The notes: generated from the sequence alone by a model not told the origin. Shown: positions 1-5,280, counted from the stretch's first letter. The stretch is 9,364 nucleotides of DNA from an uncultured Bdellovibrio sp. (GCA_937871355.1 CALMPX010000368.1:1-9364), one strand, 5' to 3'. Numbers and translations are program-made.

Positions 1-722
1 AGTTTTAAATTAAGATCACCTAGTCCTTGAGATGATGCGATAGTTGAATCACTCAATAAGGTTGAGGTATTAATTTCTGCGTAGGAAATTGAATAGATTA
101 AATTCATTTCTGGTGAATATTTTTGATTTATTTTTATTCCTAGAAAAGACGCGTTTCCAGATTTAAAACCAGAAATCGCCGCCGCCAATCCATACGATCC
201 CTGAACAGTTGCAGTTAAATCTTCAGAAGATATTACGTCGTATTCTAAGCCAAGATCACCAATAACTCCAAGACTCGATTGGGCCTCAACAAAAGCTTGA
301 GAAGGTTTGCTTTGAAAGAAATAATGGTTGACGTATCTAAGGCCGATGGCAAATCGTGTGCGATCAAAAATATCCCATAGAGTATAAATTTTGAAATTTA
401 TATCATGCTGACTACCTACGTTTTCCACAGCAATATTATTTTCGTTGTCATCGTTGAATTTTATATTTTTGTAACTTATTCCTAAAACGAGAGTTAAAGG
501 TTCTTCGTAGCTGTAGTAATTAAAATCAATGCCAGGTATAAGTGGTGTTGTAATCTTGACCGAGGAATGAACATCGTCACTGCCGATCATAGCCTTGTAG
601 CCCAAGGTCAAAGAGGTATCGTATTTCGTTAGCGCCGTTGACTGAGCCAGACAGATATTTGAAAACACAGTTCCCAATAACAAAAAAAATATTTTATTTT
701 TAAAAAACTTATAATATTTCAA
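1..722 (-). CDS. Probable outer-membrane beta-barrel protein, TTG start, C-terminus cut by window edge
   Basis: Reading the minus strand from a TTG at 722 gives 240 codons with no stop before the window edge. The N-terminus (LKYYKFFKNKIFFLLLG...) is a typical signal peptide: basic residues, a hydrophobic core and a likely signal peptidase I site at CLA|QS, around residue 26. The mature part alternates polar and hydrophobic/aromatic residues in short strands ending in Tyr/Phe (for example FNYYSY, LVLGISYKNIKF, FAIGLRYVNHYFF), as in outer-membrane barrels. No named family is recognised. The TTG is chosen because a strong AAGGAG (minus strand, 738-733) lies 10 nt upstream, and the first in-frame Met is about residue 44, after the signal peptide. 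It is divergent from the lipoprotein at 914. The export call is firm; the barrel call is an inference from strand pattern. Confidence 0.8.
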   Translation of the reverse strand, partial: MKYYKFFKNKIFFLLLGTVFSNICLAQSTALTKYDTSLTLGYKAMIGSDDVHSSVKITTPLIPGIDFNYYSYEEPLTLVLGISYKNIKFNDDNENNIAVENVGSQHDINFKIYTLWDIFDRTRFAIGLRYVNHYFFQSKPSQAFVEAQSSLGVIGDLGLEYDVISSEDLTATVQGSYGLAAAISGFKSGNASFLGIKINQKYSPEMNLIYSISYAEINTSTLLSDSTIASSQGLGDLNLK

Positions 723-732
723 AATGGGCTGT

Positions 733-738
733 CTCCTT
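733..738 (-). promoter_or_regulatory. Ribosome binding site that fixes the TTG start at 722
   Basis: AAGGAG on the minus strand, with 10 nt to the TTG. This is slightly long spacing but a perfect core. An in-frame ATT at 725 would be 7 nt away, but ATT is a very rare start. No ATG lies within reach. Confidence 0.7.
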
Positions 739-748
739 CATTCTATTT

Positions 749-820
749 ACTCGACTAGCGTATAATATTTTTTTAAGTAAATCAGCGTAATAGATGAGAC
801 TGGGCCAACTATAGTCGAGT
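749..820. repeat. Inverted repeat ACTCGACT / AGTCGAGT between divergent genes
   Basis: Perfect 8-bp arms at 749-756 and 813-820, 56 bp apart. The right arm overlaps a second, tight inverted repeat, CGAGT-TTGAG-ACTCG (816-830). The CGAGT/ACTCG pentamer therefore appears three times in this 173-bp divergent intergenic region. Candidate operator half-sites for control of one or both flanking envelope-protein genes; the role is an inference. Confidence 0.4.
761..766 (+). promoter_or_regulatory. Candidate -10 box for the lipoprotein gene
   Basis: A perfect TATAAT on the plus strand. The best -35 is TTCATT at 737-742, spacer 18, only 3 of 6 matches. If real, the leader before the ATG at 914 is about 140 nt and contains the small hairpin at 816-830. 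It lies between the two arms of the 749-820 inverted repeat. AT-rich intergenic DNA gives such boxes by chance, so this is weak. Confidence 0.25.
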
Positions 821-913
821 TTGAGACTCGTAAACGATTGAATTGTTTAAGTTATATATTGGTTCTGACGATTAAAATTATGAATAATTAAAGTTGAATC
901 GTAGGAGTTATTA

Positions 914-1984
914 ATGTTTAAAAAAGTCTTAACTATCAGTTTGTTCTCGCTCAGTTTGTCATCATGTTTATTTGATCGAACCACAGTTGAAAGCACGGCC
1001 TCTTCGCTCGCTGGCGGCGGTTCAACAGATATGAGTTTGTATGTTAAATTCTCTGATATGACAGCTTGTACAAACGGAGCGGTCTTAACATATAACGGTG
1101 GGACAAGTTTTTCCTGCGTATCAGCCGGAGTCATGACCCAAACAAATATCACTTCGGGAGGAGCTAGCTATGTTGTTACGGGTTCGCAGAACAACGTGAT
1201 GTTGGTGTATAATGATTCAGTTGATGGAGTCATTAGTTTGCCAAGCATAGCCAGCGTATCAGACGGTTTTTCAATTGCAATTGCACGGCAAGTACCTCGT
1301 CATGTTTTAATTCAAACAAATGGTGCAGATACTTTTCAAAATGGAAAAGATTCATTTAATATGATAGCTACGAATAGCTCTTCAGTTGCTCTCGCTGTTG
1401 TACAAGGAAAGTGGCAAGCCATTGATCAAACACAAGATTGCACCGTCGGAGAATCATGTTGGGGACAAAATAATATTTATGTAGGTACATTAAATGGATA
1501 TCAGTATTTCACAACGCCTAGCGGATGTACTGATTCTGCAACCCCTACGTGTGCCGGAGGCCCGGATACAGTTTTCAAATATTGGGCTAGTAATAACAGC
1601 GGCGGAGGTACATCGGCGAATTATATTAACACTGGTTCTATTAATTTTAATGACGGCAAGGCGCAATCGAATATGCTGGCAACGTCATATACTGATACGG
1701 AAGCTGCCCAGTTCTGTGAGAATATGAACTATGCGGGTTATTCAGATTGGTATTTACCAGCGAAATCCGAATTAGAAATGCTGTATAGAAATAGAATGTT
1801 AAGTGAAGATTGGAATAATTGGAACAGTAATTCGCCTCCTTGGAGCAGCGGGAATAATCCTTATTACTGGTCATCTACAGAGACAGACTCTACAAGAGCT
1901 ATGCTTTATTTTCCACAATCAGGACAGTCAGATACTAAATCTAAGGATTATCTTCTTTTAGCTCGGTGTGTCCGGAGATTTTAG
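914..1984 (+). CDS. DUF1566/Lcl-type lipoprotein
   Basis: A 356-residue exported lipoprotein of unknown exact function, probably anchored in the cell envelope. The N-terminus MFKKVLTISLFSLSLSSC is a lipoprotein signal with lipobox LSSC; Cys18 would be lipidated. Residues 25-170 are Gly/Ser/Thr/Asn-rich and look like beta-structured extracellular sequence. Residues about 190-356 match the Lcl C-terminal/DUF1566 pattern: GYQYFT, FNDGKA, an Ala/Cys helix (EAAQFCENMNYAG), the signature SDWYLPAKSELEMLY (277-291), then YWSSTE (318-323) and the terminal RCVR (351-354). In Legionella Lcl, this domain type is part of a surface adhesin; many lipoproteins of this kind are uncharacterised. The start is set by AGGAG at 903-907, 6 nt before ATG. 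It is followed by a short hairpin and seems monocistronic. Adhesion is a family-based guess. Confidence 0.85.
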   Translation: MFKKVLTISLFSLSLSSCLFDRTTVESTASSLAGGGSTDMSLYVKFSDMTACTNGAVLTYNGGTSFSCVSAGVMTQTNITSGGASYVVTGSQNNVMLVYNDSVDGVISLPSIASVSDGFSIAIARQVPRHVLIQTNGADTFQNGKDSFNMIATNSSSVALAVVQGKWQAIDQTQDCTVGESCWGQNNIYVGTLNGYQYFTTPSGCTDSATPTCAGGPDTVFKYWASNNSGGGTSANYINTGSINFNDGKAQSNMLATSYTDTEAAQFCENMNYAGYSDWYLPAKSELEMLYRNRMLSEDWNNWNSNSPPWSSGNNPYYWSSTETDSTRAMLYFPQSGQSDTKSKDYLLLARCVRRF

Positions 1985-2001
1985 TGACGACTTTGTCGTC
2001 A
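1985..2001. terminator. Short hairpin right after the lipoprotein stop, weak terminator candidate
   Basis: TGACGAC-TTT-GTCGTCA: a perfect 7-bp stem with a 3-nt loop starting at the base after the TAG stop. No T-run follows on the plus strand (AAAATAAATC instead), so intrinsic termination is doubtful. It may instead stabilise the mRNA 3' end. Confidence 0.35.
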
Positions 2002-2032
2002 AAATAAATCATTTCTTATCATAAAAAATATA

Positions 2033-2050
2033 TGTTGTTATATAACAACA
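2033..2050. repeat. Perfect 18-bp palindrome
   Basis: TGTTGTTATATAACAACA is identical to its reverse complement along its whole length (9-bp half-sites, no spacer). A dyad without a loop is typical of a binding site for a dimeric regulator rather than an RNA terminator. It lies 97 bp upstream of the secreted-protein gene at 2147 and about 50 bp after the lipoprotein stop, so control of the 2147 gene is the natural guess. Confidence 0.45.
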
Positions 2051-2105
2051 AAATATGAATTATTTGCAATACACTTTACTTTCCCAATAGGATTATAAGA
2101 GTCTC

Positions 2106-2127
2106 AGTTCAACAATCACGTTGAACT
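2106..2127. repeat. Perfect hairpin AGTTCAAC-N6-GTTGAACT just upstream of the ribosome site
   Basis: 8-bp perfect arms (2106-2113 and 2120-2127) with a 6-nt loop, ending 8 nt before the AGGAG of the gene at 2147. Placed in the leader, it could shape ribosome access or mRNA stability; as DNA it could be an operator. No riboswitch family is recognised. Confidence 0.45.
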
Positions 2128-2146
2128 AACCTAAAAGGAGACCCTT

Positions 2147-2623
2147 ATGCGGCACTTACCGAGATTCCTAATTGCTACCATACTCATGATTATAACAACG
2201 GCTATTGTCGCTAAGGCAGAACAAGTGCCATGTGATAGCAAAATCATTTGTATCTATGTAGCAGCAAATCTTAATCCAAAAAATTTTTCTCATTTGTCAG
2301 TCGATGTTTACAAAAGAAGTAGAAAAGGCGCCGCATTTGGATTTCAATTCATAGCTGAAGTAAATATTGCTTGCGGAACTAAAGTCATTCCTGCGACCTA
2401 TGAATTAAGTTGTGAAGAATTTTATGATAATAGACCGCGTATGGTCTTAGTTAATTCGGGAGCTTCGCAGTGTACGCTAGCTGAAGGTGCTGAGCTCAAT
2501 ATCGATGTCTATACTGGTGAGCTCGAAGTTCTTTCGCAAGTTCATGTACCTACTGCTCCTGATGGCATGGACCAAAATGCATTAGGATTAGTTTATCGTT
2601 TAAATCGAATTGTTCCGAATTAA
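2147..2623 (+). CDS. Small secreted Cys-containing protein, family unknown
   Basis: 158 residues. A Sec signal peptide (MRHLPRFLIATILMIITTAIVAKA) has a clear AKA|EQ cleavage site after residue 24. The mature protein of about 134 residues has five cysteines (29, 35, 76, 89, 109), four of which could form two disulfides in the periplasm or outside the cell. The middle alternates short beta strands (SVDVYKRS, FGFQFIAEVNIACG), and the C-terminal part reads ELNIDVYTGELEVLSQVHV; a small beta-sandwich is plausible but unproven. No catalytic motif or named family is recognised. The start is supported by AAAAGGAG (2133-2140), 6 nt before ATG. It stands alone: upstream are a palindrome and a leader hairpin, downstream a good terminator. 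Confidence 0.8.
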   Translation: MRHLPRFLIATILMIITTAIVAKAEQVPCDSKIICIYVAANLNPKNFSHLSVDVYKRSRKGAAFGFQFIAEVNIACGTKVIPATYELSCEEFYDNRPRMVLVNSGASQCTLAEGAELNIDVYTGELEVLSQVHVPTAPDGMDQNALGLVYRLNRIVPN

Positions 2624-2643
2624 ATTTTGTGGATATAAAAATG

Positions 2644-2681
2644 CAAAAAGCTGTGAGTTGTTTTGGCCCCGCAGCTTTTTG
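2644..2681 (+). terminator. Intrinsic terminator of the secreted-protein gene
   Basis: CAAAAAGCTGTG (2644-2655) pairs with CGCAGCTTTTTG (2670-2681). This makes a 12-bp stem with one T:G position, which pairs as G-U only in plus-strand RNA, and a 14-nt loop. The A-tract/T-tract flanking the GC core supplies the U-run. It starts 20 nt after the stop at 2623. Confidence 0.75.
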
Positions 2682-2716
2682 TAAAATAACATTCGAATTC
2701 CGGAAAGGAGTTCGAT

Positions 2717-2827
2717 ATGCGTAAAAGTCGTTACTTAAGTTATCGTCGCTTTTTAAAGGTTTCTGAAGAGCTTTTGAAAATAATTGTGATGAGCTTTATA
2801 GTTATTACGTTATTTAAAAGCTTTTGA
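2717..2827 (+). CDS. 36-residue single-span membrane micro-protein
   Basis: A short reading frame with its own strong ribosome site, AAAGGAG at 2704-2710, 6 nt before ATG. The product starts MRKSRYLSYRRFLKV: eight Arg/Lys/Tyr residues in the first eleven. A hydrophobic stretch follows (LLKIIVMSFIVITLF, about residues 19-33) and a short end KSF. This fits a basic-inside, single-helix inner-membrane peptide, as is common among bacterial small membrane proteins. It begins 35 nt after the terminator of the 2147 gene, so it needs either its own promoter or readthrough; I do not see a convincing promoter in that gap. It is convergent with the LysR gene, whose stop lies 68 bp downstream. Function unknown. 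It could be a type I toxin-like peptide, but nothing specific shows this. Confidence 0.55.
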   Translation: MRKSRYLSYRRFLKVSEELLKIIVMSFIVITLFKSF

Positions 2828-2846
2828 TTTTAAGTTCTTTCGCGAA

Positions 2847-2861
2847 TTGATTTGAAATCAA
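2847..2861. repeat. 15-bp dyad TTGATTT-G-AAATCAA between convergent genes
   Basis: Perfect 7-bp arms around a single G, so too tight for a normal RNA hairpin. It lies between the 36-residue micro-gene and the LysR gene stop, followed by the 8-bp palindrome ACCATGGT (2863-2870). No T-run makes it a convincing terminator on either strand. Confidence 0.3.
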
Positions 2862-2895
2862 GACCATGGTTGGGCTGAAGTTGTGTGGGCCTTAT

Positions 2896-3774
2896 TTATA
2901 AAATTTTCGAAACAAGTTTCAACCATTTTACATACTGATCAACGGTTTCTTTAGGCAAGCCTGAATCGGCTCGGTAAAATACTGAATAAACCAATTTTTC
3001 AGTTTTAGCTTGAGTTGTTTTAATTAAAAATTTTGAATTCATTTCTTGATAAACTAAATACTTCGGAACAACTGCGCAACCTAAATGATTCATCAACGCC
3101 GATTTGACTGCGATTAAATCATTTAAAGATAAACCAATTTGAATATCTTTACCTAAGGTTTTTTTCACATAATCGAAATTTAAGCGATTATAATGAATGT
3201 AGGTAAAGTCTTTTTCGGTTTTAAAATGAGTATCGTAATATTTTTTAGAGCAGACTACGACCATCTCTTCATCGCAAACGCGTTTGAAGCGGATATTTTC
3301 ATTTACCGGATCGCCGCAATCAAATCCAATATCGATTTTATTCTCCATTAAAAGTTGCTCAACGCCATCCTCAGTTGAAATTATAGTGGTGTTATTCATT
3401 TCAGGAAGATATTTAAAGTAAGGAATAAGAACTTCAGAGGCAAAGGCACGTGAGCAACCAAGATTAATTCCATCAGTCATCGAGTATGCACGATCAAGAT
3501 CTGCCACATATTGATTGAAAGCTTTAATCAGGCGATGCCCGCTTTCTTTTAGAACCCAGCGGTTATTCTTTTTTTGCAGAATATTCAAGCGACTATCTAT
3601 ATTTTGAAGTCGACGGCTAATCACGGAAACATCACGCTGGACTTCGTCGGCAATTTCTCTCAAAGAATTGTTCCGTGCAATACCTGTTAGAATAAGCGCT
3701 TCTTCGGTGTCGATAAGTGGTTTTTTCATATGTTGGTACATTACAACAAAAGTTTGAATATTTGCAATATACAT
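2896..3774 (-). CDS. LysR-type transcriptional regulator
   Basis: 292 residues from the longest start. The N-terminal winged helix-turn-helix spans about residues 23-75 (ALILTGIARNNSLREIADEVQRDVSVISRRLQNID). The 'VSVISRRLQ' recognition helix replaces the usual 'QPAVSxxIxxLE', so the family match is recognisable but divergent. Residues about 100-292 have the LysR effector-binding pattern: VLIPYF, VEQLLMENKIDIGFD, EEMVVVCSKK, and the late NHLGCAVVPKYL. Starts at Met1 (3774), Met12 (3741) and Met16 (3729) are all possible. None has a ribosome site, and Met16 best fits the usual distance from the N-terminus to the first helix. It is head-to-head with the secreted gene at 3815, the usual LysR regulator/target layout. 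Effector unknown. Confidence 0.85.
   Translation of the reverse strand: MYIANIQTFVVMYQHMKKPLIDTEEALILTGIARNNSLREIADEVQRDVSVISRRLQNIDSRLNILQKKNNRWVLKESGHRLIKAFNQYVADLDRAYSMTDGINLGCSRAFASEVLIPYFKYLPEMNNTTIISTEDGVEQLLMENKIDIGFDCGDPVNENIRFKRVCDEEMVVVCSKKYYDTHFKTEKDFTYIHYNRLNFDYVKKTLGKDIQIGLSLNDLIAVKSALMNHLGCAVVPKYLVYQEMNSKFLIKTTQAKTEKLVYSVFYRADSGLPKETVDQYVKWLKLVSKIL
3758..3770. promoter_or_regulatory. Candidate LysR operator ATATT-TGC-AATAT
   Basis: A 5+3+5 perfect dyad of the short T/A-armed type (T-N11-A-like) that LysR regulators bind. It sits between the regulator and its divergent neighbour, and would be intergenic if the regulator starts at 3729 or 3741. The core TATTTGCAATA recurs at 2061-2071, upstream of the other secreted gene. 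AT-rich DNA makes such matches common, so confidence is low. Confidence 0.3.
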
Positions 3775-3814
3775 TAAATCAGATCTTTTTTATAAAAGCT
3801 TTAAGGAGAAAATT

Positions 3815-4351
3815 ATGAGAAAATTATTATTAGGAGTTCTTGTGGTCAGTTTCTGCCACATCAGCTTTGCACAGTCATTGGTATACGCAGAAAAATCACT
3901 ATTAGGATTCAGTCATGACTTATATTTATATTCTAAGTTGTCGACAGATGGTCCTACGATCTATTTAAGAAACCATAATCCAGTTTATTTGGAAGAGACG
4001 CCAGGTAAAAAATTTGTTGAAATACAAATGATCTCAGGAACTTTTCACGGCAATTCCGATAGAGAAGCTGTACAGTCTCACTTAATTAATAATCCCGGCG
4101 AATCGTTGCCAGTGAATATTGTTAGCCAAACTTCTGATTTAGTATCTGAAATATCAAGTCGCTCTTCTTTTTGTGCAGTTGCGAGTCACCATAAAGATGA
4201 TGCCCTAATGCGCGAGGAAATAACGACGCATGTTTATCGCAACATACACTATGTTTTTAGTTTTTTAACGACAGTAGGTCTAACTTACGTATTTACAGGA
4301 GACACTAAGAGTTTAATTAGCACACACATTGAAATCAGCCCTTGTTTCTAA
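3815..4351 (+). CDS. Secreted protein of unknown function, likely target of the divergent LysR regulator
   Basis: 178 residues with a Sec signal peptide (MRKLLLGVLVVSFCHISFA|QS, cleavage after about residue 19). The mature part has an N-terminal beta-like section (SLVYAEKSLLGFSHDLYLYSK), a central polar section, and a C-terminal section with SSFCAVASHH (118-126) and HYVFSFLTTVGLTYVF (145-160). The final residues are SPCF, so Cys120 and Cys177 could form a disulfide. No known family or catalytic motif is recognised. The start is set by AAGGAG at 3803-3808, 6 nt before ATG. Only 40 bp separate it from the LysR gene reading the other way, which suggests direct control by that regulator. It is convergent with the minus-strand frame ending at 4370. 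Confidence 0.75.
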   Translation: MRKLLLGVLVVSFCHISFAQSLVYAEKSLLGFSHDLYLYSKLSTDGPTIYLRNHNPVYLEETPGKKFVEIQMISGTFHGNSDREAVQSHLINNPGESLPVNIVSQTSDLVSEISSRSSFCAVASHHKDDALMREEITTHVYRNIHYVFSFLTTVGLTYVFTGDTKSLISTHIEISPCF

Positions 4352-4369
4352 TTAAAAATATCGAGGAGT

Positions 4370-4585
4370 TCATGAAGCGATCTCTTCGTGTTCGCGAGTT
4401 TGTTCATCGTGAACACGAATCAAGCGTGATTCTGATAAGAATAAAAGGATCAAGATATTCTTCATTATTTTCAAAAGAAGAAACGCCAACAAAGATAATC
4501 TTTGCCAGGCCAAACTCCTTAGTTTTTCAAATTGTTGTTCTTGTGCTTGTTCCCAAGCGTAATAGTTCCCTATTAAATTTTTCAT
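4370..4585 (-). CDS. Possible 71-residue helical/membrane protein, family unknown
   Basis: MKNLIGNYYAWEQAQEQQFEKLRSLAWQ... begins amphipathic and Gln/Glu-rich. A hydrophobic run follows (LSLLAFLLLKIMKNILILLFL, about residues 30-50), then a charged tail rich in His/Glu/Arg. Composition and codon choice look like a real small membrane-associated protein, and a near-consensus promoter and a micro-gene lie just upstream on the same strand (4691-4832) with no terminator between. Against it: the ribosome site is poor (only GGA before ATG), and an 81-residue plus-strand frame overlaps it almost completely. A 13-bp hairpin covers its 3' end. I prefer this strand, with moderate doubt. Confidence 0.4.
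   Translation of the reverse strand: MKNLIGNYYAWEQAQEQQFEKLRSLAWQRLSLLAFLLLKIMKNILILLFLSESRLIRVHDEQTREHEEIAS
4385..4419 (+). repeat. Long hairpin, 13-bp stem, in the convergent gene junction
   Basis: TTCGTGTTCGCGA (4385-4397) pairs with TCGTGAACACGAA (4407-4419) around a 9-nt loop. The only non-Watson-Crick pair, 4394:4410, is G-U in plus-strand RNA but C-A on the minus strand, which favours a role in plus-strand RNA. It lies 34 nt after the stop of the 3815 gene. No T-run follows, so it is either a 3'-end stabiliser/terminator for that mRNA or part of a structured RNA. Confidence 0.5.
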
Positions 4586-4690
4586 AAAATTTCCAATGTA
4601 ATTAATATTTAAGTTTGAACAAATTCAAGATGTAGCTGTGCTCAGCTTTAAAATGTTCTTTTCTATTTTTTTGTTACGAGGGGATGACCG

Positions 4691-4774
4691 CTAAATGGCG
4701 GGTTGATGGATGGTGACGTCAAGTGAGGTACACATGCTCGTGGATGTTGAGTTAATATTTATTGAATTGTTCAT
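4691..4774 (-). CDS. 27-residue Ser/Thr/Asn-rich peptide gene
   Basis: A reading frame with near-ideal expression signals: AAGGAGGT (4787-4780, minus) gives 6 nt between the GGAGG core and the ATG at 4774. A TTGACA-17-TATTCT promoter lies just upstream. The product has 27 residues starting MNNSININSTSTSMCTSLD and ending in HQPAI; nine are Ser/Thr, four Asn, with one Cys (residue 15). It has no signal peptide or hydrophobic helix. It may be a true micro-protein, a precursor peptide, or a translated leader for the 4585 gene, which starts 105 nt downstream on the same strand. No modification enzyme or transporter is next to it, so the precursor idea is only a possibility. Confidence 0.55.
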   Translation of the reverse strand: MNNSININSTSTSMCTSLDVTIHQPAI

Positions 4775-4779
4775 TTCGT

Positions 4780-4787
4780 ACCTCCTT
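4780..4787 (-). promoter_or_regulatory. Near-perfect ribosome binding site AAGGAGGT
   Basis: Eight-base match to the 16S anti-Shine-Dalgarno complement. It is the strongest ribosome site seen in this window and is the main reason for calling the 27-codon frame at 4691-4774. Confidence 0.75.
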
Positions 4788-4803
4788 TTATTAGAATAAA
4801 AAA

Positions 4804-4832
4804 AGAATACTTAACAATAAATTATTTGTCAA
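4804..4832 (-). promoter_or_regulatory. Sigma70-type promoter for the 27-residue peptide gene
   Basis: On the minus strand, TTGACA (4832-4827) is a perfect -35 box, followed by a 17-nt spacer and TATTCT (4809-4804), a 4 of 6 -10 box. Transcription should start near 4796, giving a leader of about 20 nt that already contains the ribosome site. The 8-bp palindrome GTCTAGAC (4836-4843) touches the upstream side and could be an operator half. Confidence 0.6.
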
Positions 4833-4879
4833 ATTGTCTAGACTATAAATAAATTTATGGAGTCGATTAGTTTTCTTGT

Positions 4880-4896
4880 AGTTCCGAATTGGAACT
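4880..4896 (-). terminator. Hairpin overlapping the stop of the 125-residue gene
   Basis: AGTTCC-GAATT-GGAACT (plus strand), a perfect 6-bp stem with a 5-nt loop, beginning at the stop codon of the minus-strand gene. Beyond it the minus strand reads ACAAGAAAAC with no T-run, so termination would be weak at best. Confidence 0.3.
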
Positions 4897-5273
4897 TAAC
4901 TATCGTGAATAGGTTCGTAAATACAGACGAACAATTCTGTTTCATCCATTAACGAATCTTCAGGGAATTGTGTTTTGAATAATCCCGCGTATTCACTTTT
5001 AAATTTTGCGATATTATTTTCAAAACCCATGTGTTTTAAAATAATCGGATCCGGGTCACCAAAGGTTGTAACGAAGGCATCAAGTAGTTTAGCTTTGCCT
5101 TGAATTTCTTTTTTCATATCACAAACTAAATAGTAATTTCCCACCTCGGCGAGGCGTTCATCGACCAGGCCCGGTTGGAATTTTTCGATATTGTCGACCG
5201 GTTCGCAACTGACGAAAAGACCTCGATTTAAAATATGCATAGACACTGTGTCTAAATACAGTCCGATTTTCAT
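4896..5273 (-). CDS. Conserved-looking protein of unknown function, 125 residues
   Basis: MKIGLYLDTVSMHILNRGLFVSCEPVDNIEKFQPG... is a soluble, acidic protein with no signal peptide or membrane segment. It contains an N-terminal beta-helix pattern, a central GNYYLVCDMKKEI strand, then FGDPDPIILKHMGF, and ends ETELFVCIYEPIHDS. I do not recognise a family. The ATG at 5273 is preferred; a GTG at 5279 would add two residues. Neither has a ribosome site, so the mRNA may be leaderless or weakly translated. It is divergent from the carboxylase operon, 56 bp away, so the two may share control through the dyad at 5281-5297. The shift from its likely start to the operon suggests a regulatory or accessory partner, but nothing in its sequence proves that. 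Confidence 0.7.
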   Translation of the reverse strand: MKIGLYLDTVSMHILNRGLFVSCEPVDNIEKFQPGLVDERLAEVGNYYLVCDMKKEIQGKAKLLDAFVTTFGDPDPIILKHMGFENNIAKFKSEYAGLFKTQFPEDSLMDETELFVCIYEPIHDS

Positions 5274-5280
5274 AAACACA

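Noticed and set aside
2064..2093. TTGCAA-18-TAGGAT as promoter of the 2147 gene
   Set aside because: Four of six matches at each box in AT-rich DNA is not enough; the TTGCAA also belongs to the dyad motif, so either role could explain it.
4342..4587. 81-codon plus-strand frame after the 3815 gene
   Set aside because: The long start has no ribosome site. The internal ATG at 4372 has GAGGAG but only 3 nt of spacing. The product has no recognisable shape, and the opposite strand has a better promoter and more protein-like composition.
4714..4721. TGACGTCA palindrome
   Set aside because: An 8-bp palindrome inside the 27-codon frame, expected by chance; its likeness to a eukaryotic CRE site is meaningless here.
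4691..4774. Ribosomally made, modified peptide (RiPP) precursor
   Set aside because: The Ser/Thr-rich, single-Cys composition suggests it, but there is no lanthionine, cyclodehydratase, radical-SAM or peptide-exporter gene in the window.
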